Notes: generated by a model not told the origin, from the sequence alone. Numbered from the stretch's first letter, positions 1 to 5,993 are shown. The stretch: 6,888 nucleotides of DNA from Zavarzinia sp. (GCA_028694545.1 JAQVKV010000119.1:1-6888); one strand, 5' to 3'. A program made the numbers and translations.

Positions 1-32
1 ACGGCACAGGCCGCGACAACCCCCCGCATCAT
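1..32 (-). CDS. Possible start of a truncated minus-strand gene
   Basis: Downstream of regA on the same strand, two tandem ATG codons (32-30 and 29-27) open a frame that reads MMRGVVAACA and runs off the left edge. The purine-rich stretch GGGGGAGAG lies about 12 bases upstream, a little far for a ribosome binding site, and a nearer GGGG sits about 3 bases from the ATG. The short hydrophobic start after an arginine could be the beginning of a signal peptide or membrane anchor. Only ten codons are visible, so no function can be given. If real, it would be the next gene of the DUF1244-regB-regA unit, 36 bp after the regA stop. In Rhodobacter the gene next to regA is senC, but nothing here shows that this is senC. 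Low confidence that it is a gene at all. Confidence 0.28.
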   Translation of the reverse strand, partial: MMRGVVAACA

Positions 33-68
33 ACGCCCCGCGACTCTCCCCCGATCGCTCACGCGCGG

Positions 69-632
69 TCAGCGCGGCGAATGTTTGGCCAGGATACGCT
101 GCAGGGTGCGGCGGTGCATGTTGAGCCGGCGGGCGGTCTCGGAGACGTTGCGTTCACAGAGTTCGTAGATCCGGTTGATATGTTCCCAGCGCACGCGATC
201 AGCCGACATCGGTCGTTCCGGCGGTTCCGGCTTTTCGTCGCCCGAGGCCTGCAAGGCCGCGTCGATATCGTCGGCATCGGCAGGCTTCGCCAGATAGTCG
301 AGGGCACCCGCCTTCACGGCGGCGACGGCGGTCGCGATATTGCCGTAGCCGGTGAGCATCACCACGCGGGCATCCGGATTGGTCTCGCGCACGGCCGCGA
401 TAACGTCGAGGCCGTTGCCGTCGCCAAGACGCAGGTCGCAGACGGCGAAATGCGGCGGATTGCCCCGCGCGGCGGCAATGCCCGCCGCGACCGAGCCCGC
501 GGTGGTGACCGCATAGCCACGCTTGGCCAGCGCGCGTGCCAGACGTTCGCGCAGGATGTCGTCGTCGTCGACCAGCAGAAGGGTACGGCTGGGATCGACA
601 GTCGAAGGTGCCGGTATGGTATCCATGGTCAT
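69..632 (-). CDS. regA: RegA/PrrA/ActR-family redox response regulator
   Basis: This is a 187-residue cytoplasmic response regulator, the DNA-binding partner of RegB, at the usual length for the family (about 180-190). The receiver domain spans residues 17-128, with acidic residues D22-D25, phospho-acceptor D66 (CDLRLGDGNG), T94 and K116. A proline-rich hinge (about 133-141, PEPPERP) leads into the family signature MSADRVRWEHI (142-152) and a Fis-type helix-turn-helix at the C-terminus (163-184, SETARRLNMHRRTLQR). In relatives, phosphorylated RegA activates or represses genes of respiration, photosynthesis, carbon and nitrogen fixation according to redox state. The chosen ATG is preceded by GGGAG at 5 bases, inside the regB coding region, which supports it over the second Met two codons later. 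The ATG overlaps the regB stop as ATGA, so translation is probably coupled. Identification is firm; the regulon in this organism cannot be read from the window. Confidence 0.95.
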   Translation of the reverse strand: MTMDTIPAPSTVDPSRTLLLVDDDDILRERLARALAKRGYAVTTAGSVAAGIAAARGNPPHFAVCDLRLGDGNGLDVIAAVRETNPDARVVMLTGYGNIATAVAAVKAGALDYLAKPADADDIDAALQASGDEKPEPPERPMSADRVRWEHINRIYELCERNVSETARRLNMHRRTLQRILAKHSPR

Positions 633-1996
633 TCAGTCTCCCGACCTTCAACTCGCGCGGATCCGCCCGCTCGGACATTCACCGCATCGCCTATGTCCAA
701 TATGCCCCTCGGCCAGCGAATCGCAACCTCGGCGCCACGATCGACGCGGTTGAAAAAGCCGATGCGGCCCCCGGAGTGCTCGATGAGGGTCTTCGCGATG
801 AAGACACCGAGGCCGAGCCCCTCGCCCTTCCGCGTCGTCACATAGGGCTCGCCCAGGGATTCGAGCACTTCGGCCGGAAAGCCCGGCCCGTCGTCGCTGA
901 CCGCGACGACCACCTCGTCGATGTCCCAGTCGACCACGATGGTGACCTGCTCGCGGGCGAAGCGCATGGCGTTCTCGACCAGATTGCCGAGGCCATGGAT
1001 GATTTCGGGCGCGCGCTGCACCATGGGTTCGGGCCCCGTCCCCGCGACGTCGATCTCGAAGCCTTTCTCGCGCCGCAGATGCGGGGCCGCCGCCGCCTCG
1101 ACCAGAGTCGAGAGGGAAAGGACCGAGAAGGTGGTGTCGCGCATGTCCTCGGGTCGGCGCGAGAGCTGGGACAATATTTCGCGGCATCGCCGGGTCTGCG
1201 ACATCAGGATCGAGAGGTCGTCGCCATGGGGGCCGTCCCCCAGTTCGTCCGCCAGCTCGCGCGCGACGATGGCGATGGTGGCGAGCGGCGTGCCCAGCTC
1301 ATGGGCTGCCGCAGCCGCGAGCGCGCCCAGCGCCGAGAGCTGCTGCTCCTTGGCGAGCGCGTCCCGCGTCGCCGCGACGGCGCTCGAAAGGCGCCGGGCC
1401 TCGGCTGCCACGCGCCAGGCATAAGTGATGATGAACCCCATGCCCAACGTCAGACTGGCCCAGATGCCGACCATATAGACCGGGTCCAGGTCGAAGGGTT
1501 CACCCCGCCAGGGCAGCGGCAGGTGGAATACCGACAGCAGGCTGATGCAGGCGAGCGCGATCGCCCCGAGCCCGATGGTGAGGCCGAGATCGAGAATCGT
1601 CGCCGAGATCGTGACCGGCACCAGGATCAGGAAGGAGAAAGGATTCTGCAGCCCCCCGGTCAGATAGAGCAGCGCCGCGAGTTGCAGCACGTCATAAGCG
1701 AGATAGAGCCCCGCCTCCCGGTCCGACAGGCGCTTGGCCGCCGGATAGGCAAAATGAAGCACGAGGTTCAGAAGGACCGAGGCAAGGATCGGAATGGCAA
1801 TGGCCACGATCGGCAGCGGAAAGGCAAGCACCACGGCGACGACGAAGAGCGCCCCCGCCTGCCCGCCCACCGCGAGCCAGCGCAGCAGGACGAGCGTCCG
1901 CAGGCGCAAGGGCGCCCCCGTCGCGGCCTTGGTCAGGGACGCGGCGGGATTGTCGATGTCGTCGAAGGCTCGGAGGGGCGGCAGCGGGGCCATCAT
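629..1996 (-). CDS. regB: RegB/PrrB/ActS-family redox-sensing histidine kinase
   Basis: This is a 455-residue inner-membrane sensor kinase. About six membrane helices can be placed (near residues 35-59, 62-83, 97-113, 120-138, 139-157, 173-195). The heptad GGLQNPF (114-120) matches the conserved quinone-binding site of RegB, by which the family reads the ubiquinone pool. The family H-box AAAHELGTPLATI holds phospho-acceptor H232, and C271 in RRCREIL corresponds to the cytoplasmic redox-active cysteine (Cys265 of R. capsulatus RegB). The ATPase domain shows the N-box GNLVENAMRF, G1 DDGPGFP and G2 GEGLGLG. The kinase phosphorylates RegA when respiration or redox conditions change. It follows the DUF1244 gene by 17 bp, and its TGA overlaps the regA ATG by 4 bp. 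Two tandem ATGs open the frame; only a weak GGA precedes them, placed slightly better for the second (1993). Upstream coupling may matter for its translation. Confidence 0.95.
   Translation of the reverse strand: MMAPLPPLRAFDDIDNPAASLTKAATGAPLRLRTLVLLRWLAVGGQAGALFVVAVVLAFPLPIVAIAIPILASVLLNLVLHFAYPAAKRLSDREAGLYLAYDVLQLAALLYLTGGLQNPFSFLILVPVTISATILDLGLTIGLGAIALACISLLSVFHLPLPWRGEPFDLDPVYMVGIWASLTLGMGFIITYAWRVAAEARRLSSAVAATRDALAKEQQLSALGALAAAAAHELGTPLATIAIVARELADELGDGPHGDDLSILMSQTRRCREILSQLSRRPEDMRDTTFSVLSLSTLVEAAAAPHLRREKGFEIDVAGTGPEPMVQRAPEIIHGLGNLVENAMRFAREQVTIVVDWDIDEVVVAVSDDGPGFPAEVLESLGEPYVTTRKGEGLGLGVFIAKTLIEHSGGRIGFFNRVDRGAEVAIRWPRGILDIGDAVNVRAGGSARVEGRETE
638..642 (-). promoter_or_regulatory. 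Ribosome binding site of regA inside regB
   Basis: The minus strand reads GGGAG, 5 bases before the regA ATG at 632. It lies within the last codons of regB. It supports the first of the two near-adjacent Met codons as the start and suggests that ribosomes ending on regB can restart on regA. Confidence 0.6.
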
Positions 1997-2012
1997 GATC
2001 CGTGACGTCTGT

Positions 2013-2306
2013 TCAACCGTGGGACTTGGCTTCGAAGGCCGCGCGCTGCTCCGGCGTCGCCTCGCGCTGGTGGAGGCGTTTCCATTCCTCGTAGGGCATG
2101 CCGTAGACCACCTCCCGCGCCGCTTCCTTGCTCAGGCCCACCCCTTCCGCGTCGGCGGCATCCTTCAGCCAGTTGGACAGGCAGTTGCGGCAGAAGCCCG
2201 CGAGATTCATCAGGTCGATGTTCTGGACATCGGTCCGTTCGCGCAGATGGGCGATCAGGCGGCGGAAAGCGGCGGCCTCCAGTGCGGTCTTCATCGAGTC
2301 GTCCAT
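2013..2306 (-). CDS. DUF1244 family small protein with CxxC pair
   Basis: This 97-residue soluble protein is recognised as DUF1244 (SMc04008-like) from the block DVQNIDLMNLAGFCRNCLSNW (26-46) and the second conserved stretch VVYGMPYEEWKRLHQ (66-80). No signal peptide or membrane helix is seen. C39 and C42 form a CxxC pair, which could bind a metal or form a disulfide; that is inference, and the function of the family is not known to me. The length is normal for the family and the gene is intact. The ATG at 2306 has a good AGGAG at 6 bases; the later Met5 has nothing comparable. It is the first gene of the minus-strand unit and lies 17 bp before regB, so the two are almost certainly transcribed together, which makes a redox-related role worth considering. 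Confidence 0.9.
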   Translation of the reverse strand: MDDSMKTALEAAAFRRLIAHLRERTDVQNIDLMNLAGFCRNCLSNWLKDAADAEGVGLSKEAAREVVYGMPYEEWKRLHQREATPEQRAAFEAKSHG

Positions 2307-2312
2307 GTCCCT

Positions 2313-2317
2313 CTCCT
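2313..2317 (-). promoter_or_regulatory. Ribosome binding site of the DUF1244 gene
   Basis: The minus strand reads AGGAG, 6 bases before the ATG at 2306. It is the strongest Shine-Dalgarno sequence in the window, and it fixes the start of the DUF1244 gene. Confidence 0.7.
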
Positions 2318-2373
2318 CGTGCCTGCGGGTCTGGCCCTCATCGCAGAGGGTTGGTTAACTTTTGACGTTGATT

Positions 2374-2383
2374 ATGGCGCCAT
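2374..2383. repeat. 10-bp perfect palindrome ATGGCGCCAT
   Basis: The sequence equals its own reverse complement. It lies midway in the divergent region, and its last two bases are the first two of the ATG of the possible leader peptide. It could be an operator half-pair or a chance event; a single 10-bp palindrome in GC-rich DNA is weak evidence. Confidence 0.35.
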
Positions 2384-2408
2384 GCAACCGATCCACGCAC
2401 GAAGATGA
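2382..2408 (+). CDS. Possible 8-codon leader peptide before the hybrid kinase
   Basis: An ATG at 2382 opens the frame MQPIHARR, whose TGA (2406-2408) overlaps the kinase ATG (2405-2407) in an ATGA arrangement. The kinase itself lacks a clear Shine-Dalgarno sequence (CGCACGAAG precedes it), so ribosomes ending on this leader could restart on the kinase. The leader ATG also has no good ribosome binding site. The frame stays open upstream into sequence antisense to the DUF1244 gene, so the ATG at 2382 is only the likely start, not a proven one. This may be chance. Confidence 0.3.
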   Translation: MQPIHARR

Positions 2409-4915
2409 GTAAAGACGCCGCCAGAGCCCGCACCGGCCGGATACCGTCCCAGCAACTGGTGGGATGGCTGGCGCTGCTCGCCGGCGTGATCTCGGTTCTC
2501 TTCGCCGTGCATCTGATCATCAAGTTCCACGAACAGGTCGAATATTCACGAACGAACACGAAGCTGGGCTCGAGCATCCTCGGCGACTGGACCACGAGCA
2601 CCTTTCAGGCGGTCGACAGCGTCCTCTCCGCCGCGGCGCGGATCACGACGACCCCGGGGGCCGACGTCGGGGCCGAATTCCGTGGCCTGCTGACGGTCAG
2701 CTCCGGCATCATCGACCTTGGCCTCTACGACGCGCTGAACCATCTGGTCGCCGGCACGGCTACCGCCGGCATCCTGCCCGAAGTGCTGGCCGATCCCGGC
2801 TGGCAATCGCCCCCCGGACTGCCCACCGAGGGAGCGCCGGTCACCGGCGTACCTTTCACCGGTGGCGCGGGCCAGCCCGTAATCCCGATCGCCGTTCGAC
2901 TGGCCGATGGCGCGCTGGTCGTCGGCGCCCTGGATCCCGCCTATTTCGTCACGGTCTATCGCAGCATCCTGCGCCGGCCAAGCACTGTGGTTACCCTGGT
3001 CGACGGGCGCGGCGTGGTCCTCGCCCGCTCGACGCAGGAGGGTGTCTCCGTCGGCCAGGTTCTGCCCGCGCCCATCGACGTGGTCGACAGTGGCGATGGT
3101 AGCGACGAACGTTTCGTCGGCCGCACCGACATCCCTCATGCGGCGCTCGCGCTCTATCTCACCGCCTCGCGGCAGACGGCGGTGATGCACTGGTGGCGTG
3201 ACGAGATCACCTTCATCGTCATGTTCGTGCTCATACAGGCCGTGCTGTTCACCGGCGGCCTCGCCTTCCGCCGCCAGTTGCGCAATGGCGAGGCGAACCG
3301 CCAGGCCCGCCTCAAGGCCCTGCACGAGGCCGAGTCCGCCAGTCGCGCCAAGTCCCGTTTCCTCGCCATGATGAGCCACGAGTTACGCACCCCCATGGCC
3401 GGCATGCTCGGCACCCTCGACCTGCTGCGCCAGAGCCCGCTCGACAGGCAACAGGACCACTATGTCGCGGTGCTCGACACATCAGCCCATGCCCTGCTCG
3501 ACGTGCTGAACGATATCCTCGACTTCTCGAGACTCGAATCCGGTTCGATCACTGTCGAGCGCATCCCCTTCGCCCTGCGCGAGACGATGAATGACGCCGT
3601 CGACCTTTATCGCGCACGCTGCGAACAGAAAAACGTGCGCCTGACCTGCAGCGTCGAGGACGATGTCCCGGACTACCTGATCGGCGATCCCGCCCGCCTG
3701 CGCCAAGTGTTGACCAACCTGATCGCCAACGCGGTCAAATTCACGCAGAACGGCGAGATTTCGGTCCGCGCCTGCCAGATGGGGCGCCCCCCGGCCCGGC
3801 TCTTCCTCTCGGTGCAGGACACGGGCATCGGCATGTCCAGTGTCACCCAGGCCATGCTGTTCGAGCCCTTCGTCCAGGCCGATGCCTCGATGTCGCGACG
3901 TTTCGGCGGCACAGGCCTTGGCCTTGCCATCTGCAAGCGGCTGGTGCAGGCCATGGGCGGCGAGATCGGCCTGACCAGCGCGATCGGCAACGGCAGCCGT
4001 TTCTGGTTCACGGTGCCCCTCGCGAGGAGCAACGCCCCCGAAAGCCCGACAGCTCCCGCGCCGGAAATCGACACGACAAGGAAAGGTGCCTTCGCCGATC
4101 GCCCCCGCGTCCTTGTCGCCGAAGACAACGAGATCAACCGCTTCCTGATCCGCGAACAGCTGACGCGCCGGGGGTTTGAGGTCTTCGCGGTCGAGAATGG
4201 CTGGCGCGCGGTCGAGGAACGACGGCGCCAGAACTTCGATCTCATCCTGCTCGACATGCGCATGCCGGTCATGGACGGGCCCGGTGCCCTCGCGCAGATG
4301 CGCGAGGATGCGGGCGAGAAGCTGCCCCCCGTCGTCGCCCTGACCGCCGACGCCCTGCCGAGCGAGGTCAACAATTACATGAACGTGGGGTTCGACCGGG
4401 TACTGACCAAGCCTGTGGACTGGAGCGCCCTCGAAAAAACGCTGACGGGCCTGCTCCAGGCCCACCGCGAACGGAGCGCCGCGCGGCCGGCACCTGTGGC
4501 CGCGCCGACCGCCACCGGCCGTGCGGCGTTACCCCCGGACCTCCAGACGCTGAGCGCGCGGGACCCGCAGTTCGACAGCAGCCAGATCGACGAATTGCGC
4601 GACGTGATGGACGAGGCGGCGATCGACGATCTTGTCGCCTCCTTCCGCACCACCCTTGCCGGCGAGGGTGCGAAGCTGCATCGCTTTGTCGCGGCGGGCG
4701 ACGCCGCCCAGCTGCGTGAGACCGCTCACGCGATCCAGGGCATGGCGTCCCAGCTCGGTGCCCATGGCATCGCCAATGTCGCGCGCAGCATACGCCTCGA
4801 TGGCCCGGACGCCATCACCGGGGTGGAGGCGGAAAATCGCCTCGACCTCTTCGATCTCGTCGTTCAGGCGACACTTGCCCGCCTCGACGCCCTCAAAGAC
4901 CGAGGCGCAGCCTGA
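2405..4915 (+). CDS. Hybrid sensor histidine kinase (Cache sensor, HisKA, HATPase, receiver, HPt)
   Basis: This 836-residue inner-membrane phosphorelay kinase has membrane helices near 18-39 and 268-289 enclosing a periplasmic sensor of about 225 residues. The sensor resembles the double-Cache/PDC type (helix around GSSILGDWTTSTFQAVDSVL, later VTLVDGRGVVLARS). HisKA follows, with the H-box MMSHELRTP (H325), then HATPase (N442, D472 in DTGIGM, FGGTGLGL at 500-507). The receiver (about 569-684) has E573/D574, phospho-acceptor D617, T647 and K669. An Ala/Pro-rich linker leads to an HPt domain (about 727-830) with H775. In the HPt motif the usual HxxKG reads HAIQG, so Q778 replaces Lys. No PAS domain and no DNA-binding output are present, so phosphate should pass from H325 to D617 to H775 and on to an unlinked or shared regulator. 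An in-frame stop at 2369 and no other start codon before 2405 fix the start. The ligand is unknown. Confidence 0.93.
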   Translation: MSKDAARARTGRIPSQQLVGWLALLAGVISVLFAVHLIIKFHEQVEYSRTNTKLGSSILGDWTTSTFQAVDSVLSAAARITTTPGADVGAEFRGLLTVSSGIIDLGLYDALNHLVAGTATAGILPEVLADPGWQSPPGLPTEGAPVTGVPFTGGAGQPVIPIAVRLADGALVVGALDPAYFVTVYRSILRRPSTVVTLVDGRGVVLARSTQEGVSVGQVLPAPIDVVDSGDGSDERFVGRTDIPHAALALYLTASRQTAVMHWWRDEITFIVMFVLIQAVLFTGGLAFRRQLRNGEANRQARLKALHEAESASRAKSRFLAMMSHELRTPMAGMLGTLDLLRQSPLDRQQDHYVAVLDTSAHALLDVLNDILDFSRLESGSITVERIPFALRETMNDAVDLYRARCEQKNVRLTCSVEDDVPDYLIGDPARLRQVLTNLIANAVKFTQNGEISVRACQMGRPPARLFLSVQDTGIGMSSVTQAMLFEPFVQADASMSRRFGGTGLGLAICKRLVQAMGGEIGLTSAIGNGSRFWFTVPLARSNAPESPTAPAPEIDTTRKGAFADRPRVLVAEDNEINRFLIREQLTRRGFEVFAVENGWRAVEERRRQNFDLILLDMRMPVMDGPGALAQMREDAGEKLPPVVALTADALPSEVNNYMNVGFDRVLTKPVDWSALEKTLTGLLQAHRERSAARPAPVAAPTATGRAALPPDLQTLSARDPQFDSSQIDELRDVMDEAAIDDLVASFRTTLAGEGAKLHRFVAAGDAAQLRETAHAIQGMASQLGAHGIANVARSIRLDGPDAITGVEAENRLDLFDLVVQATLARLDALKDRGAA
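4893..4915. other. Tail-to-tail overlap of the kinase and ELM1 genes
   Basis: The kinase stop TGA is at 4913-4915, while the ELM1 stop (tca on the plus strand) is at 4893-4895, so the last codons of both genes share 23 bp on opposite strands. There is no room for a terminator between them; each transcript must run antisense into the other gene before it ends. Confidence 0.85.
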
Positions 4916-5870
4916 CTTCTTCCGCGATACGGGGCATTTCGTCTAGTGGCGTGTAGGCCCAGGTCGGGAAGCCGTCCTCGAACCAGCGGACATAGCCGTC
5001 GGCCACCAGATCCTCGACGAAACGGCCGAGCCGGCGCGACCGGCCGGGCAGACGCGCGACATGCACCGGCTTGCCGGTCATCAGCGCTTCCGAGATCATC
5101 GAGACGGAATCCGCCGTGATCACCAGATGATCGGCAAGGCCGAGCAGACCGAAATAGGGATTGTCGCCCTTGCCATCCCAGATGAAGCGCGGCCGGTCGT
5201 CAAGCGCGCCCCGCAACGCCGCCAGGGCTTCCGGCGCGGTGCGCCGCGACGGCGTGACGGCGAGGCCGGCGCCGGCAGCGGCAGCCGCAAGGGCCAGCCG
5301 CTTTCCCAGCTCCGCCGCGGCCCGCGCGTCCAGACGATAGCGCCGGTTCGATCCGCCGAGCAGGACACCGACCAGCGGGCGCGGCAGATGGGCAAAGCGG
5401 TCCTCCCACGCCCTGGCACCCGCGGCGATCTTGGCCACTGTCACCCGGTGCAGGCCGGCCCGCGTCTCTATCACCGTGTCGCCCTTCAGGCGATCATGCC
5501 GGGGGGCGACGACGACGTCGAACAACGACAGCGCCATCTTCGGGTTCTGCAGGTGGACGAGACGGCAGCGCCCGCCACTCGCCCTCTTGATGGCGACAGC
5601 GATGGGCGCGGCAACATTGCCCGTCGAGATCACGATGTCGGGCCAGGGCGGAGTCAGCGGGTCGCTGTCCCTTGTCGGCGCGCGCAGGGGACAGGGCCAG
5701 AGCCGGCCCGGCAGCCAGTCCCACGGCAGGCGCGCGCGCACCCGCTTCGTCACATAGGCAAGCCCCAGCGCCTCGGCGAGGCCGACCACCTGGGTCTCCA
5801 TGCCGGCGTGCCCCTCGCTGAGGCACCAGACGGCGGCCGGGGCGGCCGGGGGCGATTCCACCATCGTCAT
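4893..5870 (-). CDS. Bacterial ELM1-family protein (putative glycosyltransferase-like fold)
   Basis: This 325-residue protein is recognised as the 'mitochondrial fission ELM1' family (formerly DUF1022), common in alphaproteobacteria and plants. Visible blocks are WCLSEGHAGMETQVVGLAEALG (15-36), the stretch DIVISTGNVAAPIAVAIKR, LLGGSNRRYRLD (G172, G173), VTPSRRT (205-211) and ITADSVSMISEALMTGKPVHV (D254, S255). The two-lobed layout, with a Gly-rich turn mid-protein and the ADS...SEA motif late, resembles GT-B glycosyltransferases; that is inference, and no substrate is known. No signal peptide or membrane helix is seen. Plant ELM1 acts in mitochondrial fission, which cannot be its job here. 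For the start, AAGG lies only 1 base from the ATG at 5870 but 7 bases from the ATG at 5864, so the shorter 323-residue form is at least as likely. Its 3' end overlaps the convergent kinase gene by 23 bp. Confidence 0.87.
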   Translation of the reverse strand: MTMVESPPAAPAAVWCLSEGHAGMETQVVGLAEALGLAYVTKRVRARLPWDWLPGRLWPCPLRAPTRDSDPLTPPWPDIVISTGNVAAPIAVAIKRASGGRCRLVHLQNPKMALSLFDVVVAPRHDRLKGDTVIETRAGLHRVTVAKIAAGARAWEDRFAHLPRPLVGVLLGGSNRRYRLDARAAAELGKRLALAAAAAGAGLAVTPSRRTAPEALAALRGALDDRPRFIWDGKGDNPYFGLLGLADHLVITADSVSMISEALMTGKPVHVARLPGRSRRLGRFVEDLVADGYVRWFEDGFPTWAYTPLDEMPRIAEEVRLRLGL

Positions 5871-5871
5871 G

Positions 5872-5875
5872 CCTT
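5872..5875 (-). promoter_or_regulatory. Weak ribosome binding site of the ELM1 gene
   Basis: The minus strand reads AAGG, 1 base from the ATG at 5870 and 7 bases from the in-frame ATG at 5864. Its spacing favours the second ATG as the true start. Confidence 0.45.
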
Positions 5876-5987
5876 GGATTACGCCGAAACCGGCCTCGAG
5901 AAAACCGCGTCAGGCAAGGTAACCGGCCCGGCGCCCGGCACAAGCCCGCATTTCCCGATCCCCATAGGCGTGCGGGTCCCGCTTCGC

Positions 5988-5993
5988 TATAAC
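5988..5993 (+). promoter_or_regulatory. Candidate -10 box for a leaderless transporter mRNA
   Basis: TATAAC matches the -10 consensus at five of six positions and ends 6 bases before the ATG at 6000. Transcription from it would start at or next to the ATG itself. No good -35 hexamer is seen at 17 bases upstream (5965-5970 reads TAGGCG), which lowers confidence. Confidence 0.4.

Larger units (their letters stand above)
2307..2404. promoter_or_regulatory. Divergent intergenic region between DUF1244-regBA and the hybrid kinase
   Basis: These 98 bp must hold the promoters of both the minus-strand DUF1244-regB-regA unit and the plus-strand kinase. The stretch 2351-2376 is clearly richer in A+T than its surroundings and contains GTTAAC (2354-2359) and TTGACG (2362-2367). 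A perfect 10-bp palindrome, ATGGCGCCAT, lies at 2374-2383. I could not find a convincing -35/-10 pair with normal spacing for either direction, so the exact promoters are unassigned. Shared control of the two units is possible but is inference. Confidence 0.6.

Noticed and set aside
1..32. VAAC near the start of the left-edge frame as a lipoprotein signal
   Set aside because: The cysteine would be at residue 9, too early for a normal lipoprotein signal peptide.
559..573. GTC triplet run (GTCGTCGTCGTCGAC) resembling a microsatellite
   Set aside because: It encodes the acidic cluster VDDDD of the RegA receiver and needs no other explanation.
536..2005. A 489-codon plus-strand open frame across regB, and a 254-codon one at 81-845 across regA
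   Set aside because: Both lie antisense to genes with full RegB/RegA motifs, and their products are low-complexity, rich in Arg, Asp, Gly and His, as expected from the shadow frame of GC-rich coding DNA.
2362..2390. TTGACG as a -35 box for the hybrid kinase
   Set aside because: The position 17 bases downstream reads CAACCG, which does not resemble a -10 box, so no promoter is called.
3482..4465. A 327-codon minus-strand open frame inside the hybrid kinase, with another at 2546-3379
   Set aside because: They oppose a kinase gene with all catalytic motifs, show no recognisable domain, and have the composition of shadow frames.
5945..5976. Inverted pair CCCGCA/TGCGGG as a transcription terminator
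   Set aside because: The arms are only 6 bp with a 20-base loop and no T-run follows on either strand, and it sits between divergent genes where no terminator is expected.
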